Below, one piece after another: positions 49,731 to 58,818 of a DNA stretch of 64,000 nucleotides (the stretch's first letter is position 1; every line of letters starts with the position of its first letter). The stretch lies in NCBI RefSeq assembly GCF_028898945.1, contig NZ_CP118607.1:3334001-3398000 (forward strand), read 5' to 3'. Made by a program: the position numbers and the translations under genes. Source of the stretch: Pseudomonas sp. PSKL.D1 (GTDB lineage Bacteria > Pseudomonadota > Gammaproteobacteria > Pseudomonadales > Pseudomonadaceae). The notes under the pieces were generated by a model that worked only from the letters and a program-made list of their open reading frames with translations, ran no database searches and had not been told where the DNA came from.

Positions 49731-50342
49731 ATGCGCCTTATGTGGATGGTGATCGGTTTGACCTCGGCCCTGCTCGCAGGCCCCGTGAACGCTGCCGACA
49801 CCGCCAAGGCGGCGGTGGCCGAAGACAAAGCCGAGGTGCTTGAGGAAAAGGTGGTCGAGGATGCCCCGCCTCCCAAAAAGGCCGAAACCCTGACCCCCAG
49901 CGAGGTCAAGGCCGTCGACCCCGCTGGCCAGTCGCCCATGGACGACAGCATCACCTGCCTGGCCCGCACCATTTACTGGGAGGCCAAGGGTGCCGACGCG
50001 GCCGACATGAGCGCGGTGGCCAGCGTGGTGCTCAACCGCCTGGGCCACGAAGGCTTCCCCGACACTATCTGCGGCGTGGTCAAGCAAGGCGTGGAAACCA
50101 AGTCCTGCCAGTTTTCCTGGTGGTGCGACGGGCGCTCCGACCAGGTCGAAGAGCCCGAACGCTACGACATCGCCAAGGAAATCGCACGCAAGGCGCTGAA
50201 CCAGCAGCTCAAAGACACCACTGGCGGCGCCTTGTACTTCCATGATCGCAACGTGCACCCGTCATGGGCAAAGGCCTACCGCAGGACGGCGCAGACCAAG
50301 GAGTTTCTGTTCTACAAGCCGAATCAGGCGCTAGCGCGTTAG
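49731..50342 (+). CDS. SleB-type cell wall hydrolase
   Basis: A 203-residue exported protein. A signal peptide (residues about 1-21, ending VNAA) leads into a linker rich in Glu, Lys and Pro. The hydrolase domain of the SleB/CwlJ family starts near residue 73. The catalytic glutamate is in ARTIYWEAKG, and three cysteines are present in the domain. It probably cuts peptidoglycan. GGAAG precedes the ATG. Its stop overlaps by 4 bases the stop of the convergent TonB receptor gene. Confidence 0.87.
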   Translation: MRLMWMVIGLTSALLAGPVNAADTAKAAVAEDKAEVLEEKVVEDAPPPKKAETLTPSEVKAVDPAGQSPMDDSITCLARTIYWEAKGADAADMSAVASVVLNRLGHEGFPDTICGVVKQGVETKSCQFSWWCDGRSDQVEEPERYDIAKEIARKALNQQLKDTTGGALYFHDRNVHPSWAKAYRRTAQTKEFLFYKPNQALAR

Positions 50343-52504
50343 AAGTCCAGGGTGCCGGAAAACTTCACCAACCGCGGATCACCCTGGGTGAGATACCCAC
50401 CATTGGCCGACGCCCAGTAATTCTTGTCGGTCAGGTTTTCCACGTTCATGCGCAGGGTCACCTCCTTCTCCTGCACCTTGAAGCGGTAACGTGCGCCAAC
50501 GTCAAAGCGGTTCCAGGTCGGCAGGCTGAGGGTATTGGCCGGGTTGGCGTATTGCCCGCCGGTGCGCAGCATGCGGGCATTCAGTGCAACCCCTTCGAGG
50601 CCCGGCACGTCCCAATCAACGCTGGCGTTGAGCTGGAACGTCGGCACGCCCACCGCATGGTTGCCATCATCAGCGCCGTTGAGGGTTTTCTTCAGTTCAG
50701 TGCTCATGCGCGTGCCGCCCGCCATCAGCCGCAGGCCCTGCACGGGCTCGCCGAACACGCTCAGTTCCACACCTTTGTTGACCTGTTCGCCATCCTGCAC
50801 GAACACGTTGCCCTGCACGAAGCCGTCGGTGGGCCGCTCGATGCGGAACACCGCCAGGTTGGCACCGAAGCTTTGATAATCCAGCTTGATGCCCGCCTCC
50901 ACCTGTTTGGTCTTGGCCGGCGGGAACACCTCGCCGACATTGACCACCTGCCCGGACGCCGTGGCGCCCTGGGCAAGGCCTTCAATGCGGTTGGCATACA
51001 GCGAAATCGACGGGTTGACCTTGTAGACGATGCCATACACCGGCGTGGTGACCGCCTCGTCGTAAAAGGCATTGCGGCCAAGGTCCGGCCCTTCGCCGTC
51101 GTAAGCATAACCTTCCACCCGCAACTGCTGGCGGCGCACGCCCACGGTGAGCAGCAAGGTGTCGTCAAACACGCCCAGGGTGTCGGACACAGCGATGCTG
51201 CGGTTGCGCGTTTTGCCGGTCACGCCGGGGTCGTCGAGCTTGCCGCCGGTGAAGGTGGGTGTGGTGGGTTTGGGCAGTGGGTCGGTGTGGTAGATGTTGG
51301 TGTCTTGCGAGTTGTAGAAGACGAAGGCGTTTTCCTGCTGGGTCCAGATGGTGGCGGCACCAATGTTCAACTGATGGCTGACCGGGCCGGTCTGGAAGCG
51401 CCCGTTGATGCCGCCCATGAACGTGGTGTTGTCTTCGTTGTGGGGGATCTTCGAGCCACCGATGGTGGCGTCGCCGGTGGCCGCGTCGGTGAGGATCGGG
51501 GTGCCGTAAAAGCCGTTTTCGTGGGTGTGCTTGACGCCGCCGGCCAGGTAGGCGCTCCAGTTGTCGTTGAAATCGTAGTCGCCACGCACCATGCCGAAGG
51601 TGTCTTCGGTTTCGGTCCAGGCCCAGTCCTGGCCATAGTTGTGGTCGGTGTCCGGCGCCCGGGGGATATCGGTGAGGCCTGCGCCCAGGCGCACCGAGTT
51701 GCGCATGTGGTTGACCCGTTGCTTCTGGTAGCCGATGTCGGTGGACACGCGGAAGTTGTCGCCCCGGTAATCGAGGCCGACGATGAACAGCTTGCTGCGC
51801 TGGTCCTGGTCGTCTACCGCCGTCTCGCCTTCACGTTGGGACAGGTTCAAGCGTACACCGAAGCGGTTGTCTTCGCCGAAGCGCTGGCCCAGGTCCAGGT
51901 GGCTGCCGATGCGCCCGTCGCTGCTGATGTCCTGGGTATAGCGGCGGGTCGGCACGTCGCCGGCACGCTTGGGTTGCAAGTTGACGTTGCCGCCCAGGCC
52001 CGTGCCGGTGGGGCTGGCACCGTTGAGGAAGGCATTGGGGCCCTTTAGCACCTCCACCCGCTCCACCGCGTCGGTGGAGATCATCTGCCTGGGCAGCACC
52101 CCGTACAGGCCGTTGAACGCCACATCATCGCCATTCAGCGGCAAACCGCGGATGACGAAGACCTGGGACTGGTTGCCAAAACCGAAGGACTGGCGCACCG
52201 ATGGGTCGTTGAGCAGCACGTCACCGATGTCCTCGGCTTGTTGGTCCTGGATCAGCTTCGAGGTGTAGCTGGTCATGGTGAAGGGCACGTCCATCATGTC
52301 CTGATTGCCCAGTATGCCCATCTGCCCGCCCCGGGCCACCTGGCCACCGGCAAACGGCTCGGGCGGCTCGCCCTTGGGCCGGGCCGCTTCGGCGTTGATG
52401 GCGGTGGCCTCAAGCTCCACAGGGCCATCGGCGGCCAGGGCATTGACGCCGAAGGAACAGCAGACAGCGACGAAGGTCGATTGATACGGGCGCAGTCGGG
52501 CCAT
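50339..52504 (-). CDS. TonB-dependent siderophore receptor
   Basis: A 721-residue outer-membrane receptor. A signal peptide ends NALAADG (about residue 25). The plug (about 60-190) has AVERVEVLKGPNAFLNGASPTGTG-like blocks, and the barrel ends SGTLDF with the terminal Phe. It resembles the hydroxamate/catecholate TonB-siderophore receptor class. There is no N-terminal signalling domain. GGGAG precedes the ATG. Iron control is likely: an AT-rich Fur-like sequence lies upstream. Confidence 0.9.
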   Translation of the reverse strand: MARLRPYQSTFVAVCCSFGVNALAADGPVELEATAINAEAARPKGEPPEPFAGGQVARGGQMGILGNQDMMDVPFTMTSYTSKLIQDQQAEDIGDVLLNDPSVRQSFGFGNQSQVFVIRGLPLNGDDVAFNGLYGVLPRQMISTDAVERVEVLKGPNAFLNGASPTGTGLGGNVNLQPKRAGDVPTRRYTQDISSDGRIGSHLDLGQRFGEDNRFGVRLNLSQREGETAVDDQDQRSKLFIVGLDYRGDNFRVSTDIGYQKQRVNHMRNSVRLGAGLTDIPRAPDTDHNYGQDWAWTETEDTFGMVRGDYDFNDNWSAYLAGGVKHTHENGFYGTPILTDAATGDATIGGSKIPHNEDNTTFMGGINGRFQTGPVSHQLNIGAATIWTQQENAFVFYNSQDTNIYHTDPLPKPTTPTFTGGKLDDPGVTGKTRNRSIAVSDTLGVFDDTLLLTVGVRRQQLRVEGYAYDGEGPDLGRNAFYDEAVTTPVYGIVYKVNPSISLYANRIEGLAQGATASGQVVNVGEVFPPAKTKQVEAGIKLDYQSFGANLAVFRIERPTDGFVQGNVFVQDGEQVNKGVELSVFGEPVQGLRLMAGGTRMSTELKKTLNGADDGNHAVGVPTFQLNASVDWDVPGLEGVALNARMLRTGGQYANPANTLSLPTWNRFDVGARYRFKVQEKEVTLRMNVENLTDKNYWASANGGYLTQGDPRLVKFSGTLDF

Positions 52505-52545
52505 GAATGGCTCCCAATACGTTGAGGGTGAGGCCGTCCTGGCAG

Positions 52546-52608
52546 ACGATTAATCATTGGCGATTGAGTATTGTTTCTAGCCGACATTACGAATGATTAC
52601 CAAACCAT
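52546..52608. promoter_or_regulatory. Possible Fur-controlled promoter region
   Basis: The stretch contains GATTAATCATTGG and, at about 52586-52602, TTACGAATGATTACC; on the minus strand the latter reads GGTAATCATTCGTAA, partly matching the Fur box hexamers. It lies upstream of the siderophore receptor. The match is imperfect. Confidence 0.35.
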
Positions 52609-52765
52609 CGCACTTTTTCGGCGACCAGTGGTCTACCCCCTCTTTTGCCGCCCGCAAGCCATTGCCGGCATTTTCATTGCTTTGCACGAGACCGGGCCAA
52701 AAGCCGCGGGCTTGTGTAGGATGAGCAGCGCACACCCAGACGCTGCCAGCCACAGGGAGATCCAC

Positions 52766-53617
52766 ATGCGCGTCCTGTCATCCGTTGCTGCTTTGTCGCT
52801 GGGCCTGGCCGTTTCCACTGCAGCCATGGCCGTTACCGGCGAAGAGGGGCAACTGATCGATTCGATCAATGCTTACCGCAGCCAGGCCCAGCGCTGTGGC
52901 GGTGAGGCATCGCTGGAGCTGCCGCCGCTCAACAGCGACACCCGCCTGGCGTTGTCACCAGAAGGCACCCGCGACCTGCAGCAGGCAATGACCCGCGCCG
53001 CCTACCCCATGGTCAATGTCCAGGCCATCAGCCTGTCGGGGCCGCGCAACGCGCAGGCGGCCATGAAGGCCATCGAGGAAAGCTTTTGCCAGGTGGTGCT
53101 CGACCCCCAGTTTGTCGACATCGGTGTGAGCCAGGAAAACCGCGATTGGCGCGTGGTGCTGGCGCGCCCGCTGCTGAGCGGGCGGCTGGGTGACTGGCAG
53201 GCCGAGGGGCAAAAGGTGCTGCAAGCCATCAATGCCGCGCGCAAGGCGCCGCGCCAATGCGGTGGCCAGCCCTTTGCCGCCGCCCCGGCGCTGAGCTGGA
53301 GCACGGCACTGGCCGGCGTGGCGGCGGGCCATACACGCAACATGGCCAACCAGAACTTCTTCGACCATATCGACCGCGATGGCCGTACCCCGGGTGACCG
53401 GGCAGAGCTGGCGGGCTACCTGTACCAGCAAATCGGCGAGAACATCGCAGCCGGGCGTGATACCGCACAGAAGGTGGTGGACGGCTGGCTGGCCAGCCCC
53501 GGGCACTGCGCGACGCTGATGAACCCGGATTTTCGTGAATTGGGCGCGGCGTATGCGGTGGACCCGAAGAGCGATGCGGGGATTTACTGGACGGGGTTGT
53601 TCGGCACGCCTCAATAA
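52766..53617 (+). CDS. Exported protein with two CAP-domain repeats
   Basis: A 283-residue exported protein. A signal peptide ends AAMA (about residue 22). The C-terminal half (about 143-283) is a CAP/SCP domain with H in AGHTRNM, E in GENIAAG and H in SPGHC. The N-terminal half (about 27-140) repeats the same pattern in decayed form: INAYRSQAQRCGG parallels INAARKAPRQCGG, and FCQVVLDPQF parallels HCATLMNPDF, but the metal-binding His/Glu are missing. GGGAGA precedes the ATG. The function of bacterial CAP proteins is mostly unknown. Confidence 0.82.
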   Translation: MRVLSSVAALSLGLAVSTAAMAVTGEEGQLIDSINAYRSQAQRCGGEASLELPPLNSDTRLALSPEGTRDLQQAMTRAAYPMVNVQAISLSGPRNAQAAMKAIEESFCQVVLDPQFVDIGVSQENRDWRVVLARPLLSGRLGDWQAEGQKVLQAINAARKAPRQCGGQPFAAAPALSWSTALAGVAAGHTRNMANQNFFDHIDRDGRTPGDRAELAGYLYQQIGENIAAGRDTAQKVVDGWLASPGHCATLMNPDFRELGAAYAVDPKSDAGIYWTGLFGTPQ

Positions 53618-53632
53618 CTCAAGAAACCACCA

Positions 53633-53780
53633 CGGCCCCTGTAGGAGCGGATTCACCGAGACGTCGGACCGCCGCGATGCGGCCTTACTACCACCAGTGA
53701 TTGAGCAGGAATGTTGAACGGCTGAGTTGTGGGGGCTGCGTTGCAGCCCATCGCGGATGAATCCGCTCCTACAGGGGCCG
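53633..53780. repeat. Inverted REP pair, one overlapping a stop codon
   Basis: The outer arms CGGCCCCTGTAGGAGCGGAT (53633 on) and ATCCGCTCCTACAGGGGCCG (ending 53780) are exact inverted copies. The right arm contains the TAG of the GlxA-type regulator (minus strand). It separates the CAP gene from the convergent regulator. Confidence 0.9.
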
Positions 53781-54755
53781 CAGTTCACTTGCCGTACAGC
53801 CAAACCGCCGCCGCACACACTTGCCCAGGTAACTCGCATCCCCCAACCCGACCTCATCGGCAATCTGCGCCAGGCTGTGACTTGAGTTAAGCAACCGCCA
53901 GCGCACCTGCTGCAGGCGCATCTCCAGCCACCAGGCTTTGGCACTCATGCCATGGCTGGCGTTGAATTGGCGGTCCAGCTGGCGTCGGCTGATCCCCAGT
54001 TGCGATGCCAGCTGCTCCACCGACAGGCTCGCGCCCATGTGGTCGCGCATCAACGCCAGCGCCCGTTGCACCGGCCGTGGCTGCCCTGCTCCCGTCTCGA
54101 GCGAACGCAAGGCATGGCAGCTGTCGCGGGTTTCGTCCACCAGCATATCGGCAAGGCCCTTCAGGGCACGCGCCCGGCCACAGGCCTGTGACAGCAAGGC
54201 CACCGCCAGGTCAATCGCGGCCGTGCCGCCAGCACAGGTAGCCCGCGTACCGTCGATGCAATACAGCTGATCAGGCACCACCTGCAACTGCGGATAGCTG
54301 GCACGGAATTCCGCTGCATGACGCCAGTGCACCACCACCTTGTGCCCATTCAGCAAACCACACGCGGCCAGCAGGAACGCCGCGTTGTCGATGCCCACCA
54401 GTTTCACGCCCTCGCGCGCCGCGCGCTGGAGCAGGCGCCTGTAGGCCGGGGCCAGCGCCGCGCTGGCTTGTGCGTTGCGACTGCCAAACAGCACCAGATA
54501 GTCAAAATCGGCCAACCGCAGCTGATCATCAATGGCTGAAACCTGCACCGCCGCGCCACTGCTCGACACCACCGGTTCGCCGGTCAGCCCTGCCAGCGTC
54601 CAGCTGCAATGGCGCTGCTGGCTGTAGTCCTCGTCATCGGCACTGAACCGTAGCTTGTCGAGAAAGGCGCCAAAGGGCAGCAAGGCAAAATCCGGCAGGG
54701 GCACGATCAGCAAGCGGATATCCGGGGTCATCAGAGGCTGTCCAGCATTCACCAT
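53769..54755 (-). CDS. GlxA-type AraC regulator with DJ-1/PfpI domain
   Basis: A 328-residue regulator. Residues about 10-195 are a DJ-1/PfpI (class I amidotransferase-like) domain as in GbdR, CdhR and ArgR of Pseudomonas. Two AraC-type helix-turn-helix motifs follow at about 232-320 (SVEQLASQLGISRRQLDRQF and LAQIADEVGLGDASYLGKCV). Such regulators usually sense amines, betaines or amino acids. The start at 54755 has GGA at good spacing; an ATG at 54731 is possible. It is divergent from a LysE-type exporter, a probable target. The stop lies in a REP. Confidence 0.88.
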   Translation of the reverse strand: MVNAGQPLMTPDIRLLIVPLPDFALLPFGAFLDKLRFSADDEDYSQQRHCSWTLAGLTGEPVVSSSGAAVQVSAIDDQLRLADFDYLVLFGSRNAQASAALAPAYRRLLQRAAREGVKLVGIDNAAFLLAACGLLNGHKVVVHWRHAAEFRASYPQLQVVPDQLYCIDGTRATCAGGTAAIDLAVALLSQACGRARALKGLADMLVDETRDSCHALRSLETGAGQPRPVQRALALMRDHMGASLSVEQLASQLGISRRQLDRQFNASHGMSAKAWWLEMRLQQVRWRLLNSSHSLAQIADEVGLGDASYLGKCVRRRFGCTASELRPL

Positions 54756-54830
54756 GAAATGTCCAGATCATACCGCTGCCAATGGCCGCCGTCCTCTTAG
54801 ACTGGCACCTTCTCACAGAGGGACTTCACC

Positions 54831-55442
54831 ATGGCGCTGGATACCTGGCTCATCTACCTGCTGGCAAGCATCGGCCTGTCACTGACACCGGGGCCGAACA
54901 GCTTGCTGGCCCTGACCCACGGCGCGTTGTACGGCGCGCGGCGCACGCTGTTTACCATCATTGGCGGGGTATTCGGCTTCAGTGCGCTGATTGCCCTGGC
55001 CATGTTCGGGCTCAGCGCCCTGCTGCAAACGTCGGCTTCAGTGTTGACGGTGCTCAAATGGGTGGGTGGGGCCTACCTGATCTGGTTGGGTATTCAGCTG
55101 TGGCGCAGCCCCGCGCTGCACCTGGAACTCACCGCACAGGCCGCCCGCCTGGGCAATGGCGGGCTGTTCCGCCAAGGGCTGCTGTCCGCGATGGCCAACC
55201 CCAAGGTGTTGCTGTTCTATGGCGCATTCCTGCCTCAATTCATCGACCCACAGCGTGGGCTGCTGATGCAGTTCGTGATCATGGCCGCCACCTTCGCCAG
55301 CGTGGAGTTCCTGGTGGAATACCTGCTGGCGCGGCTGGCGTACCGGATCAGGCCCTGGCTGGCCAAGGGCGGCAAGGGTTTCAACCGCTGCTGCGGGGGC
55401 CTGTTCGCGCTCATCGGGGTGGCACTACCGCTTGGCCGTTGA
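54831..55442 (+). CDS. LysE family exporter
   Basis: A 203-residue amino acid exporter of the LysE/RhtB family with about six helices. The family block is SLTPGPNSLLALTHGALYGARR, and LSAMANPKVLLFYGAFLPQF follows. GAGGG precedes the ATG. It is divergent from the GlxA-type regulator (75 bases), which suggests a regulator-exporter pair for an amino acid or amine. Its 3' end overlaps the convergent MFS gene by 18 bases. Confidence 0.9.
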   Translation: MALDTWLIYLLASIGLSLTPGPNSLLALTHGALYGARRTLFTIIGGVFGFSALIALAMFGLSALLQTSASVLTVLKWVGGAYLIWLGIQLWRSPALHLELTAQAARLGNGGLFRQGLLSAMANPKVLLFYGAFLPQFIDPQRGLLMQFVIMAATFASVEFLVEYLLARLAYRIRPWLAKGGKGFNRCCGGLFALIGVALPLGR

Positions 55443-56627
55443 GGGCATCAGGAAGACCACCAGTGCCAGTGCCGGCAGCGCTGCACCCGCCAGCGCCACA
55501 CCCTGCCAGCCGTACTGGCCGAAGACACTGCTGGCCACTGCCGACCCGGCGGCGCCGCCCAGGAAGATGCTGGTCATGTACAGCGCATTCAGGCGGCCAC
55601 GGCTGGCCGGGTCCAGTGCGTACACCTCGCGCTGGCCGATGACCATGTTCATCTGCACGGCAAAGTCCAGCAGTACCCCGGTGACGCCAAGGCCGATGAC
55701 GCTGTAGCCGGGCGTGGTCAGGCCCAGCAGCAAAGCCACGGGGGCCAGCACCAGGGCCAGCAACGACCCCGTGCGGGCATGGCCGGCATCCGCCAGGCGC
55801 CCGGCCAGCGGCGCAGCCACTGCCCCGACCGCGCCCACCAGGGCAAACAGGGCAATCTGGCTTTGCGACAGCCCATGCTCCCCCGCCAACGCCAAGGGCA
55901 CTGCTGTCCAGTACAGGCTGAACGCGGCGAACATCAGTGCCTGATACAGCGAGCGCTGGCGCAACACCGGATAGCGGCGCAGCAAGGCCACCAGCGACAG
56001 CATCAGGCTGGCGTAGCTGGCCTTGTGCTCGGGAACACGGCGCGGCAAGGTCAGGGCCAGTAGCAGCACAATCGCCAGCATCAGCACGGCCGCACCGATG
56101 AACACCGTGCGCCAGCCGAAGTGGTCCGCCACCAGGCTCGACAGTGGCCGAGCCAGCAGGATGCCCAGCAACAGGCCGCCCATGATGTTGCCCACCACCC
56201 GGCCGCGCTGCTGCTCCGGTGCCAGGTGCGCCGCCAGCGGGATAAGCATCTGCACGGCAACCGAACTGAAGCCGATCAGCAAGGCATAGCCCAGAAACAG
56301 CAGGCCCTGGCCGCTGCTGCTGGTGCCCGCCAATAGCAGGCCGACGCACGCCAGCACGGCAGTGGCGATCATCAGGCGGCGGTTTTCCAGCAAGTCGGCC
56401 AAGGGCACCAGCAACAGCAGGCCGAGGGCGTAACCCAGCTGGGTCAACGACACGATCAGGCTGGCGTGGTCGGCGGACAGGCCAAGGTCCGGGGCAATCA
56501 GCCCGACAATGGGTTGGGCGTAATAAATGTTGGCGACGATCGCACCACAGCAGAACGCCAGCAAGGCCACCAGGGCCCGGCTAAGGCCGGTGGCGCCTGG
56601 CTGCGTAACAGCAACGGAAGGATTCAT
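55425..56627 (-). CDS. MFS exporter
   Basis: A 400-residue major facilitator with twelve predicted helices, of the drug/sugar efflux type. Recognisable blocks are IYYAQPIVGLIAPDLGLS in helix 1-2 and LGYALGLLLLVPLADLLENRR for the helix 2-3 motif. GAGAA precedes the ATG. The LysR gene lies 113 bases upstream on the same strand and may control it. The substrate is unknown. Confidence 0.88.
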   Translation of the reverse strand: MNPSVAVTQPGATGLSRALVALLAFCCGAIVANIYYAQPIVGLIAPDLGLSADHASLIVSLTQLGYALGLLLLVPLADLLENRRLMIATAVLACVGLLLAGTSSSGQGLLFLGYALLIGFSSVAVQMLIPLAAHLAPEQQRGRVVGNIMGGLLLGILLARPLSSLVADHFGWRTVFIGAAVLMLAIVLLLALTLPRRVPEHKASYASLMLSLVALLRRYPVLRQRSLYQALMFAAFSLYWTAVPLALAGEHGLSQSQIALFALVGAVGAVAAPLAGRLADAGHARTGSLLALVLAPVALLLGLTTPGYSVIGLGVTGVLLDFAVQMNMVIGQREVYALDPASRGRLNALYMTSIFLGGAAGSAVASSVFGQYGWQGVALAGAALPALALVVFLMPSTAKR

Positions 56628-56740
56628 GGGAGGGTTCTCGGTGTGTGGTAGGAAGATGCTGCCACCTTACCGACTGCCCCCCGGCCAGAGAATCCGGCGC
56701 CGGCGCAATGGGGTGTTGCGCCAGGCGCAACGCCAGCGGG

Positions 56741-57637
56741 TCAGCTCAGCAGTTCTTCGCAAAAGCCAATGAACGCCTGCACCCGGCGTGAACCGCGGTG
56801 GTTGGGCAGGTACAAGGCATTGATACTGTCATTGGCGGCGCCCGGGCTGGCCTGCCAGTCGCTGAACACACGTTGCAGGCGCCCGGCCGCCACGTCTTCA
56901 CGTACCAGCCAGTCGGCCAGCAGCGCGATCCCGGTATCGGCCAGCGCGGCTTCGCGCAGCAAATCCGCATTGGCACTGCGCAACGGCCCGTTTACGTCCA
57001 GCTCCAGCCCCTCGGGCCCCCGTTTCAGGCGCCAAGGCCGTGCTTTCTGGCCATAGCGAAAGCGCAGGCAGGCGTGATCCAGCAACTGGCTCGGGTGCTG
57101 CAGGTTGCCGCGCCCAGCAAGGTAACCCGGGCCCGCCACCAGCCAACGCTCGAAACGGCCCAGCGGGCGGCATACCAGTTCATCGTTGGGCGAAGGGTCG
57201 CCCAGCCGGATCGACAAGTCATAACGGCCGTCGAGCAAGTCATCGAGCCGGTCGCTCATGTCGATGTCCAGCTCCAGCGCCGGATAACGCGCCAAAAAAT
57301 GCCCAAGATGCGGCGCAATCACCCGCCGCCCGAACTCCACCGGCATACACAGGCGCAGTACACCCACCGGCTCTTCGCCACGGTCCGCCACGCTGGCATC
57401 GGCCTCGTCCAACGCTTCGAAAATGTCCCGCGCCCGGCTGTAATAGCGGGCACCGGCCTCGGTCAGCGTTACCTGGCGCGTGGAGCGGTTGAGCAAGGTG
57501 GTGCCCAATTCAGCCTCCAGCCCATCCACCAGCCGAGTCACCGACGAAGTTGCCACCCCCAGCTTGCGCGCCGCAGCGGAAAAGCCCTGCGCATCGACGG
57601 TCGCGGTGAACATTTTCATCGCCAGGAGCTTGTCCAT
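56741..57637 (-). CDS. LysR family transcriptional regulator
   Basis: A 298-residue LysR regulator of the DmlR/CrgA subgroup, starting MDKLLAMKMFTATVDAQGF, with helix-turn-helix FSAAARKLGVATSSVTRLVDGL. GGGGTAGG precedes the ATG at 57637. It is divergent from the small cupin gene (117 bases) and upstream of the MFS gene. Confidence 0.88.
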   Translation of the reverse strand: MDKLLAMKMFTATVDAQGFSAAARKLGVATSSVTRLVDGLEAELGTTLLNRSTRQVTLTEAGARYYSRARDIFEALDEADASVADRGEEPVGVLRLCMPVEFGRRVIAPHLGHFLARYPALELDIDMSDRLDDLLDGRYDLSIRLGDPSPNDELVCRPLGRFERWLVAGPGYLAGRGNLQHPSQLLDHACLRFRYGQKARPWRLKRGPEGLELDVNGPLRSANADLLREAALADTGIALLADWLVREDVAAGRLQRVFSDWQASPGAANDSINALYLPNHRGSRRVQAFIGFCEELLS

Positions 57638-57754
57638 ACCTACCCCGATCAGCAAATTTCGGAACGGTCCTACATACCGCGGCGCCGGTCAAGCAGCGCA
57701 TTGGCGGGCGATACGGTGCATAGTGGAAGCACCTCCCGCAGAGCGAGATTTTGC

Positions 57755-58111
57755 ATGCCCCTTGCCAACGTGCTTCACGCCCTCCCCCCTTGCGACCCGG
57801 CCACCGCCGAGCGCGTCGACGACCTGCTGCAACGCCCTGGCCTGCGCATCGAGCGCATCGTGTCCAGCGGCCAGGCCAGCCCGCCCGGTTTCTGGTACGA
57901 CCAGGACGAAGGTGAATGGATCGTACTGCTCAGTGGCAGCGCCGGCCTGCGCCTGGAACATGAAAGCCACACCCGGATACTGGCGCCGGGCGACTGCCTC
58001 GACATACCCGCGCACTGCCGGCACCGGGTGGAATGGACCGCAGAGGGGGTGTCGACCGTGTGGCTGGCGGTGTTCTACAAAACCGAGATGCCCTGGCCTG
58101 CCATCGACTGA
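57755..58111 (+). CDS. Small cupin-domain protein
   Basis: A 118-residue single-domain cupin. Motif 1 is degenerate (GEWIVLLSGSAGLRLE) and motif 2 is LAPGDCLDIPAHCRHRVEW. It resembles the phosphoribosylaminoimidazole carboxylase/phosphomannose isomerase-like cupins sometimes called YhhW-like; no activity is known. A frame is open from 56798, but it only shadows the LysR gene; the ATG at 57755 begins the domain. It is preceded by a weak GAG. Confidence 0.78.
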   Translation: MPLANVLHALPPCDPATAERVDDLLQRPGLRIERIVSSGQASPPGFWYDQDEGEWIVLLSGSAGLRLEHESHTRILAPGDCLDIPAHCRHRVEWTAEGVSTVWLAVFYKTEMPWPAID

Positions 58112-58190
58112 CTACCTGGCCAAACTTGCATTTAGCGCCCCACGGGCATAGTTTGCGGAGCATTCATTTTCAGCGCCCAGGAGCAATTCC

Positions 58191-58811
58191 ATGTACACCG
58201 GCATCGTCCAGGCCGTCCGCCCACTGCTTGATGTGGCCATTTACCCGGGCCACCGGCAGTTCACCATCGACCTCACCCCGGAGCTGCTCGACGAACTCAA
58301 GATCGGCGCCAGCGTCAGTGTCGAGGGCACGTGCCTGTCGGTCACCGAAATCCACGGCACGCAGGTGCGCTTCGATGCCATGAATGCCACGCTGGAGCGT
58401 ACCAACCTGCGTTGCCTGCAAGCCGGCCAGGGAGTGAACATCGAGCGCTCGGCAAAGATGAACGCCGAGGTCGGTGGCCACCTGATGGCTGGCCACATTG
58501 CCACCACGGCTGAAGTCGTCGAGCTGTCGATCAAGGACACCGGGGCGTTCATTACCTTCCGCGTGCCACCGGAATGGGCCAAGTACGTATTCCCGCGCGG
58601 CTTTCTCGGGGTCAACGGTTGCAGCCTGACCGTGGCGGACGTGGACGATGGCGTGGTCACCATCAACCTGATCCCGGAAACCCTGCGCCAGACCACCTTC
58701 CCCCGCTACAAGGCTGGCGAGTTGCTAAACATCGAGGTCGACCACCAGACCATGGTGCTGGTGGATGTGGTGGAGCGCACCCTCAAAGGCACGCTGGCAC
58801 GCCAGCCGTAA
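58191..58811 (+). CDS. ribE: Riboflavin synthase, E. coli RibC/RibE-like, stand-alone
   Basis: A 206-residue protein with two lumazine-binding repeats. Each begins with the riboflavin synthase pattern: MYTGIVQAV in the first and a GHLMAGHI-led second repeat. The blocks VSVEGTCLSVTEI and FLGVNGCSLTVADV are the paired substrate sites. It resembles E. coli riboflavin synthase more than the usual Pseudomonas RibE as I remember it, and it is not next to ribD, ribBA or ribH, so it may be a second copy. AGGAG precedes the ATG. No FMN riboswitch is seen. Confidence 0.88.
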   Translation: MYTGIVQAVRPLLDVAIYPGHRQFTIDLTPELLDELKIGASVSVEGTCLSVTEIHGTQVRFDAMNATLERTNLRCLQAGQGVNIERSAKMNAEVGGHLMAGHIATTAEVVELSIKDTGAFITFRVPPEWAKYVFPRGFLGVNGCSLTVADVDDGVVTINLIPETLRQTTFPRYKAGELLNIEVDHQTMVLVDVVERTLKGTLARQP

Positions 58812-58818
58812 GGCATGT

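Noticed and set aside
50264..52048. Long open frame on the plus strand (594 codons)
   Set aside because: It is antisense to the TonB receptor gene and reflects GC-rich codon bias; it has no start signal and no recognisable domain.
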